Assembly (NCBI RefSeq): GCF_900290285.1 | Contig: NZ_LT985754.1 | Span: 1,023,080 to 1,087,079, forward strand | From: Candidatus Centipeda massiliensis | GTDB taxonomy: Bacteria > Bacillota > Negativicutes > Selenomonadales > Selenomonadaceae | Length of the DNA: 64,000 nucleotides | Direction of reading: 5' to 3' | Shown: positions 1 to 8,666 of the stretch, piece by piece | Layout: every line of letters starts with the position of its first letter | Position numbering within the stretch: the first letter of the stretch is position 1 | The notes under the pieces: generated by a model | Seen by the model: only the letters and a program-made list of their open reading frames with translations | Databases searched by the model: none | What the model was told of the DNA's origin: nothing | Translations under genes and position numbers: made by a program

Positions 1-19
1 ATAGAGGCGGAGGATGGAT

Positions 20-214
20 ATGAAAAGTTACTCTTCAAGAGATATCCTCAGAATGCTTCTGGCGGATGGATGGGTTGAGGTCAACTGTGTTGGAGATCAT
101 CATCAGTTCAAGCACCCAACGAAGCCTGGAAAGGTGACGCTCCGGCATCCAGTCAAGGATATGGGGGTTCGCGATTTGAAGAGCATTGAGAGACAGTCGG
201 GATTAACTTTTTAA
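20..214 (+). CDS. hicA: HicA-family mRNA interferase toxin
   Basis: Small basic protein of 64 residues matching HicA toxins, which bind and cleave mRNA through a double-stranded-RNA-binding-like fold. The N-terminal SSRDILRMLLADGW and the central HHQFKHP with the expected histidine (HicA catalytic His in a GDHHQF context), followed by GKVTLRHP, are typical. ATGs exist at 14 and 20. GGAGG at 9-13 abuts the first, so the second, with a 6-nt spacer, is the better start. hicB follows after 10 nt, so the two are co-transcribed in toxin-first order. The promoter is outside or at the very edge of the window. Confidence 0.88.
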   Translation: MKSYSSRDILRMLLADGWVEVNCVGDHHQFKHPTKPGKVTLRHPVKDMGVRDLKSIERQSGLTF

Positions 215-224
215 GGAGGACAGC

Positions 225-641
225 ATGTTTCCAGATTTTTATCGTTATCCTGCCATTTTCAGCTATGAAAAAGATGGTGTGCATATCGTGTTTCCTGATC
301 TGCCCGGATGTATTACCTTTGGGCAAGACGAAGAAGAGGCTGTACGTATGGCTCGTGAGGCACTTACACTTCATCTTTACGGAATGGAGCAGGACGCAGA
401 GGAGATTCCAAGCCCCTCGTCTATGAAGACCTTGGCAGAGCAGGAGGACTTACAGAAGAACGAGATGTTCATGTTAGTGGAGGCGTTTATGCCTGCGTTT
501 CGGGAGAAACAGAGCAAGCGCTTTGTCAAGAAAACCCTGTCTGTGCCCTACTGGATGAACGTTGAGGCGGAGCGGATCGGACTGAACTTCTCCCAGACAC
601 TGCAAAATGCGATTATGCAGAAACTGGAACTTGCTAAGTGA
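225..641 (+). CDS. hicB: HicB-family antitoxin
   Basis: Protein of 138 residues with the partly degraded RNase-H-like HicB fold at the N terminus (YPAIFSYEKDGVHIVFPDLPGC, then GQDEEEAVRMAREAL) and a C-terminal segment (VPYWMNVEAERIGLNFSQTLQNAI) that looks like a ribbon-helix-helix DNA-binding domain. HicB neutralises HicA and usually represses its own operon. A strong AAGGAGG at 213-219 overlaps the hicA stop and sets the start at 225. The pair appears intact; no frameshift is visible. Confidence 0.88.
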   Translation: MFPDFYRYPAIFSYEKDGVHIVFPDLPGCITFGQDEEEAVRMAREALTLHLYGMEQDAEEIPSPSSMKTLAEQEDLQKNEMFMLVEAFMPAFREKQSKRFVKKTLSVPYWMNVEAERIGLNFSQTLQNAIMQKLELAK

Positions 642-661
642 TGTTCCTCTGGTTGTATTCC

Positions 662-691
662 TTGACATGCGGGGATTCTCTGGGCTAGAAT
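662..691 (+). promoter_or_regulatory. Sigma-70-type promoter of dapB-asd
   Basis: TTGACA at 662-667 and TAGAAT at 686-691 with an 18-nt spacer, 31 nt upstream of the dapB start. It separates the dap genes from hicAB. Confidence 0.75.
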
Positions 692-722
692 AACGGCATA
701 CTGAGATAATGGAGGGATTGCC

Positions 723-1511
723 TTGACAAAGGTTTTGGTAAGTGGCGCTGCGGGACGCATGGGACGCGCGGTGCTGAAAGCCGTGTTGGATGATGCGGAT
801 CTGGAACTCGTCGGCGCGGTTGACATTGTGGGCGGCGCGGATGCGGGCGAACTTGCAGGGGCGGCGGCAAACGGCGTCCTTGTTGAGACTGATCTGGCGG
901 CAGCGCTCACGCGTCTGCAGCCGGATGTAATGATTGACTTTACGCGCCCCAATGTGGTCTACGGAAACGTCTTGACGGCACTCGCACACAAGGTTTCGCC
1001 CGTCGTCGGAACGACGGGACTCACAGAGGAGCAGAAGGCGGCGATCAAGGCGGCGGCGGACGAGAACGAGACTCCTGCATTCATCGCACCTAATTTTGCC
1101 ATTGGTGCTGTCCTCATGATGCTCATGAGCCGTATGGCGGCAAAATATATGCCGGATGTGGAAATCATTGAGCTTCACCATGACAATAAGCTGGACGCAC
1201 CCTCGGGTACGGCTGTGCAGACGGCGGCCATGATCGCTGAGGTGCGTGCCCCGCATGTGCAGGGGCATCCCGACGAGGAGGAGAAGATCGCAGGGGCGCG
1301 CGGTGCAGAGTATGAGGGAATGCGCATTCACAGCGTACGTCTGCCGGGCTATGTCGCACATCAGGAGGTCATCTTCGGCGGACTCGGACAGACGCTTTCA
1401 ATCCGCCATGACTCGCTGAATCGCGAGTCCTTCATGCCGGGGGTTGTGCTCGCGGCAAAGAAGGTGCGCGGACTTACGTCGCTCACGGTCGGACTGGATA
1501 AATTGCTGTAA
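723..1511 (+). CDS. dapB: 4-hydroxy-tetrahydrodipicolinate reductase
   Basis: DapB reduces hydroxy-tetrahydrodipicolinate with NAD(P)H in the diaminopimelate and lysine pathway. The 262-residue protein has the usual length, an N-terminal nucleotide-binding GAAGRMGR loop at about residues 8-15, the GTTGLT segment near residue 97, and the catalytic ELHHDNKLDAPSGTA block near residues 152-166 carrying the active-site His-His and Lys. The start is TTG at 723, placed by GGAGGG at 711-716. The stop overlaps the ribosome binding site of asd, so the two genes form an operon. meso-DAP made here feeds MurE encoded downstream. Confidence 0.95.
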   Translation: MTKVLVSGAAGRMGRAVLKAVLDDADLELVGAVDIVGGADAGELAGAAANGVLVETDLAAALTRLQPDVMIDFTRPNVVYGNVLTALAHKVSPVVGTTGLTEEQKAAIKAAADENETPAFIAPNFAIGAVLMMLMSRMAAKYMPDVEIIELHHDNKLDAPSGTAVQTAAMIAEVRAPHVQGHPDEEEKIAGARGAEYEGMRIHSVRLPGYVAHQEVIFGGLGQTLSIRHDSLNRESFMPGVVLAAKKVRGLTSLTVGLDKLL

Positions 1512-1521
1512 GGAGTACATT

Positions 1522-2553
1522 ATGAAGAAATATCGTGTTGCCATCCTTGGCGCAACGGGTGCCGTCGGGCAGGAATTCCTGAATCTCATTGAGGAGAGGC
1601 GGTTCCCGTTCTCGGAACTGCGTCTGCTCGCGTCCAGTCGCTCGGCGGGCAAAAAGATTGCCTTCATGGGTAAGGAGTATACCGTACAGGAGACGACCCC
1701 CGATTCGTTCGAGGGCATCGACATTGCGCTCTTTGCGGGCGGTGCGGCGAGCAAGGAGTTTGCCCCCCACGCCGTGAAGGCGGGTGCCGTCGTCATTGAC
1801 AATTCGAGCGCGTTCCGCATGGATCCGGAGGTGCCGCTCGTCGTGCCCGAGGTCAACCCCGAGGCGATCAAGAAGCACAAGGGCATCATTGCGAACCCGA
1901 ACTGCTCGACCATCATCATGGTCATGGGGCTGAAGCCGCTCTACGATCTCGCGAAGATCCGCCGCATCGTCGTTTCGACCTATCAGGCGGTCTCCGGCGC
2001 AGGCAAGGAAGGCATGACAGAGCTCGAACATCAGGTCGCTGCGCTCTCCTCGGGGAAGGATGCCGAGGCGAATGTGCTGCCCGTCGGCAAGCTGCCAAAG
2101 CACTATCAGATCGCGTTCAACCTCATTCCGCAGATCGATGTCTTCATGGACAACCTCTACACGAAAGAGGAGATGAAGATGATCGATGAGACGAAGAAGA
2201 TCATGGAGGATGACAGCCTGCGCATCACGGCGACCACGGTACGCGTGCCCGTCTACCGCAGCCATGCCGAGTCTGTCAATGTCGAGTTCGAGCGTGAGGT
2301 CTCGCTCGATGCGGCGCGCAAGGCGCTTGCGGCATTCCCGGGCGTGATCCTGCGTGACAATCCGTCGGAGCAGGAATACCCGATGCCGCTTTTCACCTCG
2401 GGCAAGACCGATGTCGAGATCGGCCGCCTGCGCCGCGATGAGTCGACGGAGAACGCGCTGAATTTCTGGATCTGCGGCGATCAGATCCGCAAGGGTGCGG
2501 CGCTCAACGCGCTCCAGATTGCGGAGTACATGATCGCACACGAACTCATCTGA
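1522..2553 (+). CDS. asd: Aspartate-semialdehyde dehydrogenase
   Basis: Asd converts aspartyl phosphate to aspartate semialdehyde, the branch point for lysine/DAP, threonine and methionine. The 343-residue protein starts with the NADP-binding GATGAVGQEF loop; the nucleophilic cysteine lies in NPNCSTI (Cys128). The open frame extends upstream to 1444, but AAGGAG at 1510-1515 directs initiation at ATG 1522, which also gives the family's normal length. It lies 10 nt after dapB. It is followed by a dispersed repeat and two hairpin terminators. Confidence 0.95.
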   Translation: MKKYRVAILGATGAVGQEFLNLIEERRFPFSELRLLASSRSAGKKIAFMGKEYTVQETTPDSFEGIDIALFAGGAASKEFAPHAVKAGAVVIDNSSAFRMDPEVPLVVPEVNPEAIKKHKGIIANPNCSTIIMVMGLKPLYDLAKIRRIVVSTYQAVSGAGKEGMTELEHQVAALSSGKDAEANVLPVGKLPKHYQIAFNLIPQIDVFMDNLYTKEEMKMIDETKKIMEDDSLRITATTVRVPVYRSHAESVNVEFEREVSLDAARKALAAFPGVILRDNPSEQEYPMPLFTSGKTDVEIGRLRRDESTENALNFWICGDQIRKGAALNALQIAEYMIAHELI

Positions 2554-2567
2554 ACAGCACAGATTAG

Positions 2568-2728
2568 GGAAGCACTGATAAATTCAGCACCATCATCTTG
2601 ACGCATCTTTTTTGCCCGCACTTCGGCGGAAAATCCTCCACAGAGCACCACTCTGCGTCCGGTTTTCCGCCTTGTTCGGACGAAAAAATCTACGCCAATC
2701 TGACAGACTTCATTTTATCAACGATTCC
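2568..2728. repeat. Dispersed MITE-like repeat, copy A (161 bp)
   Basis: The ends are imperfect inverted repeats: GGAAGCACTGATAAA on the left and TTTATCAACGATTCC on the right. The element is flanked by the perfect direct repeat TTAG (2564-2567 and 2729-2732). Inside is a nested hairpin: an outer 9-bp stem (2625-2633 with 2663-2671) and an inner CAGAG/CTCTG stem (2641-2645 with 2651-2655). Copy B at 15641 shares the layout with compensatory changes. No coding capacity is visible. Confidence 0.75.
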
Positions 2729-2732
2729 TTAG

Positions 2733-2768
2733 GGACTTACTTCCACATAGGAGGTAAGTCCTTTTTTT
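2733..2768 (+). terminator. Rho-independent terminator after asd
   Basis: The stem begins with GGACTTAC, pairs with GTAAGTCC, and is followed by seven T. Confidence 0.8.
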
Positions 2769-2800
2769 GTGCATTCATGGACGTGCAGCATCCTCTTCCT

Positions 2801-2833
2801 GCCCTTTCGTTTCGCGGAGTGAAGGGCTTTTTT
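2801..2833 (+). terminator. Second hairpin terminator upstream of mraZ
   Basis: GCCCTTT pairs with GAAGGGC (one G-T pair) and is followed by six T. It lies upstream of the mraZ promoter, so it probably insulates the division operon from dapB-asd. Confidence 0.65.
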
Positions 2834-2869
2834 AGTCTGTTATGAGAGGAAATGGGAATGCTTGTTTTC

Positions 2870-2898
2870 TTGATAAAAAAGGGTATTTTTGCTATAAC
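2870..2898 (+). promoter_or_regulatory. Promoter of the mraZ-led division operon
   Basis: TTGATA (2870-2875) and TATAAC (2893-2898) with a 17-nt spacer, 75 nt before mraZ. Confidence 0.7.
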
Positions 2899-2909
2899 TG
2901 TTAAAGAAA

Positions 2910-2932
2910 GTGGCGGATTGTGGTGGGTTGTG
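2910..2932 (+). promoter_or_regulatory. Probable MraZ-binding direct repeats
   Basis: Two adjacent 10-bp repeats, GTGGCGGATT and GTGGTGGGTT, followed by a partial third GTG, lie just after the predicted transcription start. MraZ is known to repress its own operon through GTGG-type direct repeats spaced about one helical turn apart. Site identity is inferred from spacing and sequence. Confidence 0.55.
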
Positions 2933-2973
2933 CCACATAATGGAGGATCGGTTCTGAAGGGTGGTGCGGCGAG

Positions 2974-3417
2974 ATGTTCATGGGGGAATACACCCACAGC
3001 ATTGATGCCAAAGGCCGCGTCATTCTGCCTGCCGACTTCCGACAAGAACTCGGCGTTTCCTTTATCATCACGAAGGGACTCGACGGCAGTCTCTTTCTCT
3101 TCCCGCAGGCAGCGTGGGATGAGTTCGCCGCAAAGCTGCGGACTCTCTCGATTGCCGATCCAAATGCACGCGCCTTTGCCCGCTTCTTCATCGCGGGGGC
3201 AAGGACGCTCGAATGCGACAAGCAGGGGCGCTTTCTCGTGCCGGCAAATCTGCGCACCTACGCGAATATCGGCCTCAAGCAGGATGTTATCCTCACGGGT
3301 GCAGATACGCGCATTGAGGTGTGGGACAAGGAGAAGTGGCTGCGCTATGCGGGTGAGGTTGACCCGAATATCACGGAGATCTCAACGCAGCTTGCGGGCT
3401 ATGGGATTACGATATGA
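2974..3417 (+). CDS. mraZ: MraZ transcriptional regulator of the dcw cluster
   Basis: Protein of 147 residues with two SpoVT/AbrB-like MraZ repeats: MFMGEYTHSIDAKGRVILP at the N terminus and LECDKQGRFLVPANLR near residues 72-87, each with the conserved D-x-K/Q-GR core. MraZ forms ring-shaped oligomers and controls the division and cell wall operon. The ribosome binding site is weak, but starting at MFMGEY matches family members. The stop overlaps the rsmH start by 4 nt. Candidate MraZ boxes lie at 2910-2932. Confidence 0.95.
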   Translation: MFMGEYTHSIDAKGRVILPADFRQELGVSFIITKGLDGSLFLFPQAAWDEFAAKLRTLSIADPNARAFARFFIAGARTLECDKQGRFLVPANLRTYANIGLKQDVILTGADTRIEVWDKEKWLRYAGEVDPNITEISTQLAGYGITI

Positions 3418-4349
3418 GCGACTTTCATCACATCAGCGTTCTGCCAGATGAGACACTGGAAGCACTGTGCATTCAGCCGAACGGGATCTATGTGGACTGC
3501 ACGCTCGGCGGTGCGGGACATGCGGGGCGCATCGCGGCTATGCTGTCTCCTGCGGGGCGCCTGATCGGCATTGATCAGGACGAGACTGCGATTGCAGCAG
3601 CGTCCGAGCGGCTCACGGATGTCTCGTGTAAGGTCACGCTCGTGCGAGACAACTTTCGCCATCTGCGGGATATTCTCGCGCACGAGGGGCTTTCGGCGGT
3701 AGACGGTATTCTCTTCGATCTCGGCATCTCGTCGCCCCAGATCGATACGGCGGAGCGGGGGTTCTCCTATATGCAGGACGCGCCGCTCGATATGCGCATG
3801 GACAGACGCCGTGCGCGGAGTGCCTATACCGTTGTCAACGCGTACACGGCGGCGCAGCTTGCAGGGATTTTCTACACTTATGGTGAGGAACGCTGGGCAA
3901 AGCGGATTGCCGCATTCATCGAAGCGGCACGAAAGTCTCGCCCCATTGAGACAACGGGGCAGCTCGTTGCCGTCATTGATCGTGCTGTGCCCAAGGCGGT
4001 GCGCGCAAAGGGTGGACACCCCGCAAAGCGCGTCTTTCAGGCAATCCGTATTGAGGTCAACGAGGAGCTGACTATTCTTGCCGATGCAGTCAAGGATGCC
4101 GTGCATGCGCTTCGTGTGGGCGGACGGCTTGCCGTGATCACATTTCACTCGCTGGAAGACCGCATTGTCAAGCAGACGCTGCGGGATCTTGCACGCGACT
4201 GTATCTGTCCGCCGCAGACGCCGGTCTGCATCTGCGGACACGCGCCCGAAGTGCGGCTCATTGGCAAGGCACGCGCGGCAAGCAGTACCGAATGTGCCGC
4301 GAATCCGCGTGCAAAGAGCGCGAAGCTGCGCGTAGCAGAGAAATTATAG
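3414..4349 (+). CDS. rsmH: 16S rRNA (cytosine-1402-N4) methyltransferase
   Basis: RsmH (MraW) methylates N4 of C1402 in the ribosomal decoding centre. The 311-residue protein carries the S-adenosylmethionine-binding motif VDCTLGGAGHAG at about residues 27-38, DQDETAIAAA in motif II, FDLGISSPQID, and the C-terminal VITFHSLEDRIVK. It starts within the mraZ stop (ATGA overlap), indicating translational coupling. This is its standard second position in dcw clusters. Confidence 0.96.
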   Translation: MSDFHHISVLPDETLEALCIQPNGIYVDCTLGGAGHAGRIAAMLSPAGRLIGIDQDETAIAAASERLTDVSCKVTLVRDNFRHLRDILAHEGLSAVDGILFDLGISSPQIDTAERGFSYMQDAPLDMRMDRRRARSAYTVVNAYTAAQLAGIFYTYGEERWAKRIAAFIEAARKSRPIETTGQLVAVIDRAVPKAVRAKGGHPAKRVFQAIRIEVNEELTILADAVKDAVHALRVGGRLAVITFHSLEDRIVKQTLRDLARDCICPPQTPVCICGHAPEVRLIGKARAASSTECAANPRAKSAKLRVAEKL

Positions 4350-4382
4350 GAGATCATTCATCAACGAAGGAGGTGAGGGCGT

Positions 4383-4751
4383 ATGCCGGCACGGAAACTG
4401 TATACTTACGAATACGAGGCAGAGACACTGCCCTCACAGCCGCTGGAACCGCCAAAGGAGCCGCTGATTCGGCGAGAGATCAATACGAATCTGCGCAACT
4501 GTCTGCGCGCCATCTTTTTCCTCATCGCATGCGGCGCCATGGTCGTGACGCTGCTCGGCGGCATCGGCGCGAGGAACGGCTATATTCTGCTCGAAACGCA
4601 GCAGGATGCCGAGCAGCTTGAGCAGGAGAACGAACGCCTCAAGATTGAGATTGCACAGCTGAAATCGCCCGCACGCATCGAGGCAATCGCGGTCGATGAG
4701 CTTGGAATGCGGGTGCCGCAGAATATGTATTTTTCGCATGAAGGGGAATGA
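4383..4751 (+). CDS. ftsL: FtsL-like division protein
   Basis: Bitopic membrane protein of 122 residues: a charged cytoplasmic N terminus, one membrane segment at about residues 42-62 (AIFFLIACGAMVVTLLGG), then a coiled coil (about 70-98, DAEQLEQENERLKIEIAQL) and a short tail. This is the FtsL/DivIC layout; FtsL forms a complex with FtsB/DivIC and FtsQ/DivIB at the septum. The start is set by AAGGAGGTGA at 4367-4376. Sequence conservation is low in this family, so the name rests on topology and on the position between rsmH and murE. The usual ftsI/spoVD gene does not follow. Confidence 0.8.
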   Translation: MPARKLYTYEYEAETLPSQPLEPPKEPLIRREINTNLRNCLRAIFFLIACGAMVVTLLGGIGARNGYILLETQQDAEQLEQENERLKIEIAQLKSPARIEAIAVDELGMRVPQNMYFSHEGE

Positions 4752-6241
4752 GGGGCATGACGAAGCGATTGAAGGAACTCGCTGATCTTCTGCCGGGTGC
4801 GCGCCTTGAGGGCAGTGACGCCGTGATTACGAGCGTTGAGCGGGACTCGCGGCGGGTGCAGGAGGGAGCACTCTTTGCCTGTATCACGGGTGCTCATGTG
4901 GATGCGCACAGCTTTATACCGGATGTGGCGCGGGCTGGTGCCCGCGCTATTTTGACGGAGCGGGAGAGGGTGGAGGTGCCTGCAGGCATCTCCGTTCTTC
5001 ATGTATCCAATCTCCAAGAGGCGTTGGATGTGATCGTGCCGTATTTCTATGACTACCCCGCACGCAGCATGCGTGTCATCGGCATTACGGGGACAAACGG
5101 CAAGACGACAACGAGCTATCTCACGCGTGCAATTCTGCGCCATGCAGGAAAACGTGTCGGGCTGATTGGAACGATCCAGGTCATGATGGAGGATGAGGTC
5201 TTTCCTACATCGAATACGACCCCTGATGTCATTGTGATGCAGCAGCTGCTTGCGGAGATGCGCACACGAGGGATGGACACCGTCATCATGGAGGTCTCCT
5301 CGCATGCGCTCGATCAGGGACGTGTCGCGGGCATCGAGTTCGATACGGCAGTCTTTACGAATCTGACGCAGGATCACCTCGACTACCATAAGACCATGGA
5401 GAACTACGCACGGGCAAAGGCACGCCTCTTCGACCTCGTGTCGGCTGAGGGGACGAAGGCGGGCAAGACGGCTGTTCTCAATGCGGATGATGCGGCAAGT
5501 GAGATCATGCGCGCGCATACACACTGTCCCATCATTGCATACGGTGTGGAAAACAGTGCGGCATTGATGGCGCAGGATGTGCATCTCGCACAGGATGGCA
5601 TGGAGCTGACACTCGTTCATGACGGCGCGGTATTTTCTCGTCTGCACATTGGCATCACGGGGCTGTTCAACGTCTATAATGTGCTTGCGGCGACTGGTGC
5701 TGCACTTGCGGAGGGGCTGCCCGCTTCCGATATTGTGGCGGCGCTCAGTGCGTTCACGGGCGTTCCGGGACGATTTGAACTCGTGCGCGCGGGACAGAAA
5801 TTCTCCGTCATCGTGGACTATGCCCATACACCGGACGGTATGGAAAATGTGCTGCGCACGGCACGTGCTGTGACGCGCGGACGCATCATCGCCGTCTTTG
5901 GCTGCGGCGGTGATCGTGACCGGACGAAGCGTCCGATCATGGGGCGGATTGGGGCGGAGCTTTCGGACATTGTTGTTCTCACCTCCGACAATCCGCGTAC
6001 GGAGGATCCGGCAGCGATTGTGGACGAGGTCGAGGTTGGCGTTCTGCCTGTGATTGGCGATAAGCCGTATGAGAAAATTGTGGATCGCCGCACGGCGATC
6101 TTCCATGCGGTAGGGACGGCACGCGCAGGCGATACGGTCGTCATTCTCGGCAAGGGACATGAAACGTATCAGATCCTAAAGGATGGGACGATTCATTTCG
6201 ATGATCGTGAGACGGCGCGTGAAGCGATTAGGGGGCTGTAG
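4748..6241 (+). CDS. murE: UDP-MurNAc-L-Ala-D-Glu:meso-diaminopimelate ligase
   Basis: MurE adds the third residue of the peptidoglycan stem peptide in the cytoplasm. The 497-residue protein has the Mur ligase ATP loop GTNGKTTTSYL at about residue 115, the central domain EVSSHALDQGRV, and the C-terminal DNPRTEDP near residue 415. The DNPR motif is the signature of meso-DAP rather than lysine specificity, which fits dapB and asd upstream. ATG 4748 overlaps the ftsL stop; ATG 4757 is an alternative with a better spacer from AAGGGG. Confidence 0.95.
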   Translation: MRGMTKRLKELADLLPGARLEGSDAVITSVERDSRRVQEGALFACITGAHVDAHSFIPDVARAGARAILTERERVEVPAGISVLHVSNLQEALDVIVPYFYDYPARSMRVIGITGTNGKTTTSYLTRAILRHAGKRVGLIGTIQVMMEDEVFPTSNTTPDVIVMQQLLAEMRTRGMDTVIMEVSSHALDQGRVAGIEFDTAVFTNLTQDHLDYHKTMENYARAKARLFDLVSAEGTKAGKTAVLNADDAASEIMRAHTHCPIIAYGVENSAALMAQDVHLAQDGMELTLVHDGAVFSRLHIGITGLFNVYNVLAATGAALAEGLPASDIVAALSAFTGVPGRFELVRAGQKFSVIVDYAHTPDGMENVLRTARAVTRGRIIAVFGCGGDRDRTKRPIMGRIGAELSDIVVLTSDNPRTEDPAAIVDEVEVGVLPVIGDKPYEKIVDRRTAIFHAVGTARAGDTVVILGKGHETYQILKDGTIHFDDRETAREAIRGL

Positions 6242-6242
6242 T

Positions 6243-7649
6243 ATGGCGATGACATGGACTGAGGTGCTTGCGGCGACGGGTGCCGCTCTGCACAGCGGAA
6301 AGCTGCGTGAAAATGATACGATCCCCCACATTACGACAGATACGCGGCGGATCGCGACGGGGGATCTGTTCGTCGCTCTGCGCGGGGAGCATTTCGACGG
6401 TGCGGACTTCGCCGCGGATGCCCTCCGCAAGGGCGCGGCAGCTGTTCTGGTCAGCACGCCGATCTCCAAGTCGGTGGAGCAGGCGCTGAAAAAGGAACAG
6501 GGGGCTGTTCTCGTGACCGAGGACACGCTCAAGGCATATCAGGACATCGCGCATGCTTGGCGCATGAAATTCCCGATTCCCGTTGTTGCGATCACCGGCT
6601 CGAATGGCAAGACGACGACAAAGGATCTGACGGCCGCCGTCCTTTCGGGGCGCGGTGCGGTCTGCCGGACGGCGGCGAACTACAACAACGAAGTCGGGCT
6701 GCCGCTGACACTGCTCGGCATAACGGAGGAAGATACCGCCGCCGTCGTCGAGATCGGCATGCGCGGGCTGGGGCAGATCGCAGAACTTGCACCCGTTGCT
6801 GCGCCCAACATTGGCATCGTGACGAATGTCTGCGAGGTGCATATCGAACTCCTCGGCTCCATCGAGAATATTGCAGCGGCAAAGGCGGAGCTTGTGCAGG
6901 CAATCCCTGCCGGCGGGACAGTCATCCTCAACAGCGATGATGAGCGCGTTTCTGCCATGCGTGCATACGCAGGAGACGGTGTGCGCGTTATGACTTATGG
7001 GATCGGCGCAGGTGCAGATGTGCGTGCCGAGGCACTGCGCTGCGGTGTGGACGGCTCTCAGTTCATGGTAACGTGGGGCAATGAGCGGCATGACTACAGC
7101 ATACCTCTTGCGGGGCGGCACAATGTCAGCAATGCGCTTGCGGCACTTGCGGCCGGCTTTGTTCTTGGACTCACGCCGCAGGAGATGCAGGCGGGGCTGT
7201 GCCGGCTTACCCCGGCAAAGATGCGCTACGAGGTACATGAGGTCGGCGCATGGCGTTTCATCAATGATGCCTACAATGCGAGTCCCGCTTCTATGCGCGT
7301 GTCGATTGAGACAACGGCTTCGCTCTATCCGGAGCGCAAGATTGCTGTACTCGGCGATATGCTGGAACTCGGAACCGTTGCCGAGGAGGCACACAGGGAG
7401 ATCGGCCGCCGCGTGGCGGAGCTTGGGTTTGCGGCACTTGTGACCTACGGTTCGCAGACGCAGTGGATGCACGAGGCGGCCGAGGCGGCTGGCTGTCCCA
7501 TCTGTCGTCATGCGGAGACACACGAGGCGGCTGCGGCGCTGCTGCGCGGACTTCTCGCGGACGGTGACACCGTTCTCTTCAAGGGATCGCGCGGCATGCG
7601 CATGGAGGCGATTATCACGCTTCTGACGGGCAAGGAAGCGGGGCACTGA
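6243..7649 (+). CDS. murF: UDP-MurNAc-tripeptide:D-Ala-D-Ala ligase
   Basis: MurF attaches D-Ala-D-Ala to the UDP-MurNAc tripeptide. The 468-residue protein has the ATP loop GSNGKTTTKD, the NYNNEVGLPLTLL segment, GRHNVSNALAAL, and the C-terminal substrate region NDAYNASPASM. The open frame extends upstream to 6183 inside murE, but ATG 6243, one base after the murE stop, gives the normal length and follows a G-rich ribosome binding site. The dipeptide substrate comes from the Ddl half of the fusion protein encoded at 11210. Confidence 0.95.
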   Translation: MAMTWTEVLAATGAALHSGKLRENDTIPHITTDTRRIATGDLFVALRGEHFDGADFAADALRKGAAAVLVSTPISKSVEQALKKEQGAVLVTEDTLKAYQDIAHAWRMKFPIPVVAITGSNGKTTTKDLTAAVLSGRGAVCRTAANYNNEVGLPLTLLGITEEDTAAVVEIGMRGLGQIAELAPVAAPNIGIVTNVCEVHIELLGSIENIAAAKAELVQAIPAGGTVILNSDDERVSAMRAYAGDGVRVMTYGIGAGADVRAEALRCGVDGSQFMVTWGNERHDYSIPLAGRHNVSNALAALAAGFVLGLTPQEMQAGLCRLTPAKMRYEVHEVGAWRFINDAYNASPASMRVSIETTASLYPERKIAVLGDMLELGTVAEEAHREIGRRVAELGFAALVTYGSQTQWMHEAAEAAGCPICRHAETHEAAAALLRGLLADGDTVLFKGSRGMRMEAIITLLTGKEAGH

Positions 7650-8635
7650 TGGAACCTATCCTGGATCTGCTTGCACCGCAGCTGCGCGTACTTCTGACGC
7701 TCCTGACGGCACTTGCCATTGTTCTGTTCAGCGGCGTTTACTTCCTTCCGTTTCTGCACCGTCTGAAATACGGGCAGAGCATCCGTGAGGAGGGACCTGC
7801 GAGCCATCAGAAAAAGAGTGGAACACCAACGATGGGCGGCGTGATGATTGTGCTCGCCGTGACGGCGGCGACACTCCTCTTTGCACCGTTTACGGTGACG
7901 ACACTGCTCGTACTCTTCATCTTTCTTGGGCACTTTCTGCTCGGCTTTGCGGACGACTACATCAAGGTCGTCAAAAAGCGCAATCTCGGACTGCGCGCCT
8001 ATCAGAAGCTGCTCGGTCAGATCTTTATTGCCCTTGTTACCATCCTGATTGGGCGTTCTCTCTTGGGACATGATACGAGCGTATGGGTGCCGATCTGGGG
8101 GGAGATGCTCGATATTGGCGCGCTGTACTATGTGCTCGTCGTCTTTGTTCTTGTCGGCACATCGAATGCGGTCAATCTGACGGACGGACTCGACGGGCTT
8201 GCCTCGGGGACGGTCGCCGTGGCAGCACTTTTCTACGCCCTGATTATGTACGGCACGGACAGCAGCCTGATGGTTTTCTCTACGGCAATCATGGGTGCAT
8301 GTGTGGGGTTTTTGTGGTATAATCATTATCCGGCGCGTATCTTCATGGGAGATACAGGATCGCTCGCGCTTGGCGGGGGACTCGCGGCGGTGGCGATCCT
8401 CTCACACACAGAGGCGCTGCTGCCGATTGTGGGCTTTGTTTTCGTCTGTGAGGCACTGTCCGTGATTCTGCAGGTCATCTCGTTTCAGACGTGCGGCAAG
8501 CGCATCTTTCGCATGAGTCCGATCCATCATCATTTTGAACTTGGCGGATGGAGCGAGACGCGCGTGGTTTATACGTTCTGGGCGGCCGGCGCAGTGGGGG
8601 CGCTTCTCGCTGGATTTGTCGTACTTATGTCATAA
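7649..8635 (+). CDS. mraY: Phospho-MurNAc-pentapeptide transferase
   Basis: MraY makes lipid I by moving phospho-MurNAc-pentapeptide to undecaprenyl phosphate in the inner membrane. The 328-residue polytopic protein carries the family signatures FADDYIKV (catalytic aspartates), NLTDGLDGLASG, FMGDTGSLALGG and the C-terminal HHHFELGG. The start overlaps the murF stop (TGATG). Length and predicted ten-helix topology are as expected. Confidence 0.96.
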   Translation: MEPILDLLAPQLRVLLTLLTALAIVLFSGVYFLPFLHRLKYGQSIREEGPASHQKKSGTPTMGGVMIVLAVTAATLLFAPFTVTTLLVLFIFLGHFLLGFADDYIKVVKKRNLGLRAYQKLLGQIFIALVTILIGRSLLGHDTSVWVPIWGEMLDIGALYYVLVVFVLVGTSNAVNLTDGLDGLASGTVAVAALFYALIMYGTDSSLMVFSTAIMGACVGFLWYNHYPARIFMGDTGSLALGGGLAAVAILSHTEALLPIVGFVFVCEALSVILQVISFQTCGKRIFRMSPIHHHFELGGWSETRVVYTFWAAGAVGALLAGFVVLMS

Positions 8636-8666
8636 ATACTTTTACCAATAAGGGGGACACAGGGAA

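Noticed and set aside
4580..6160. 526-codon minus-strand frame across ftsL and murE, and similar frames opposite asd, murF, murD, murG and ftsZ
   Set aside because: These are shadows caused by GC-rich codon bias opposite genes with clear motifs.
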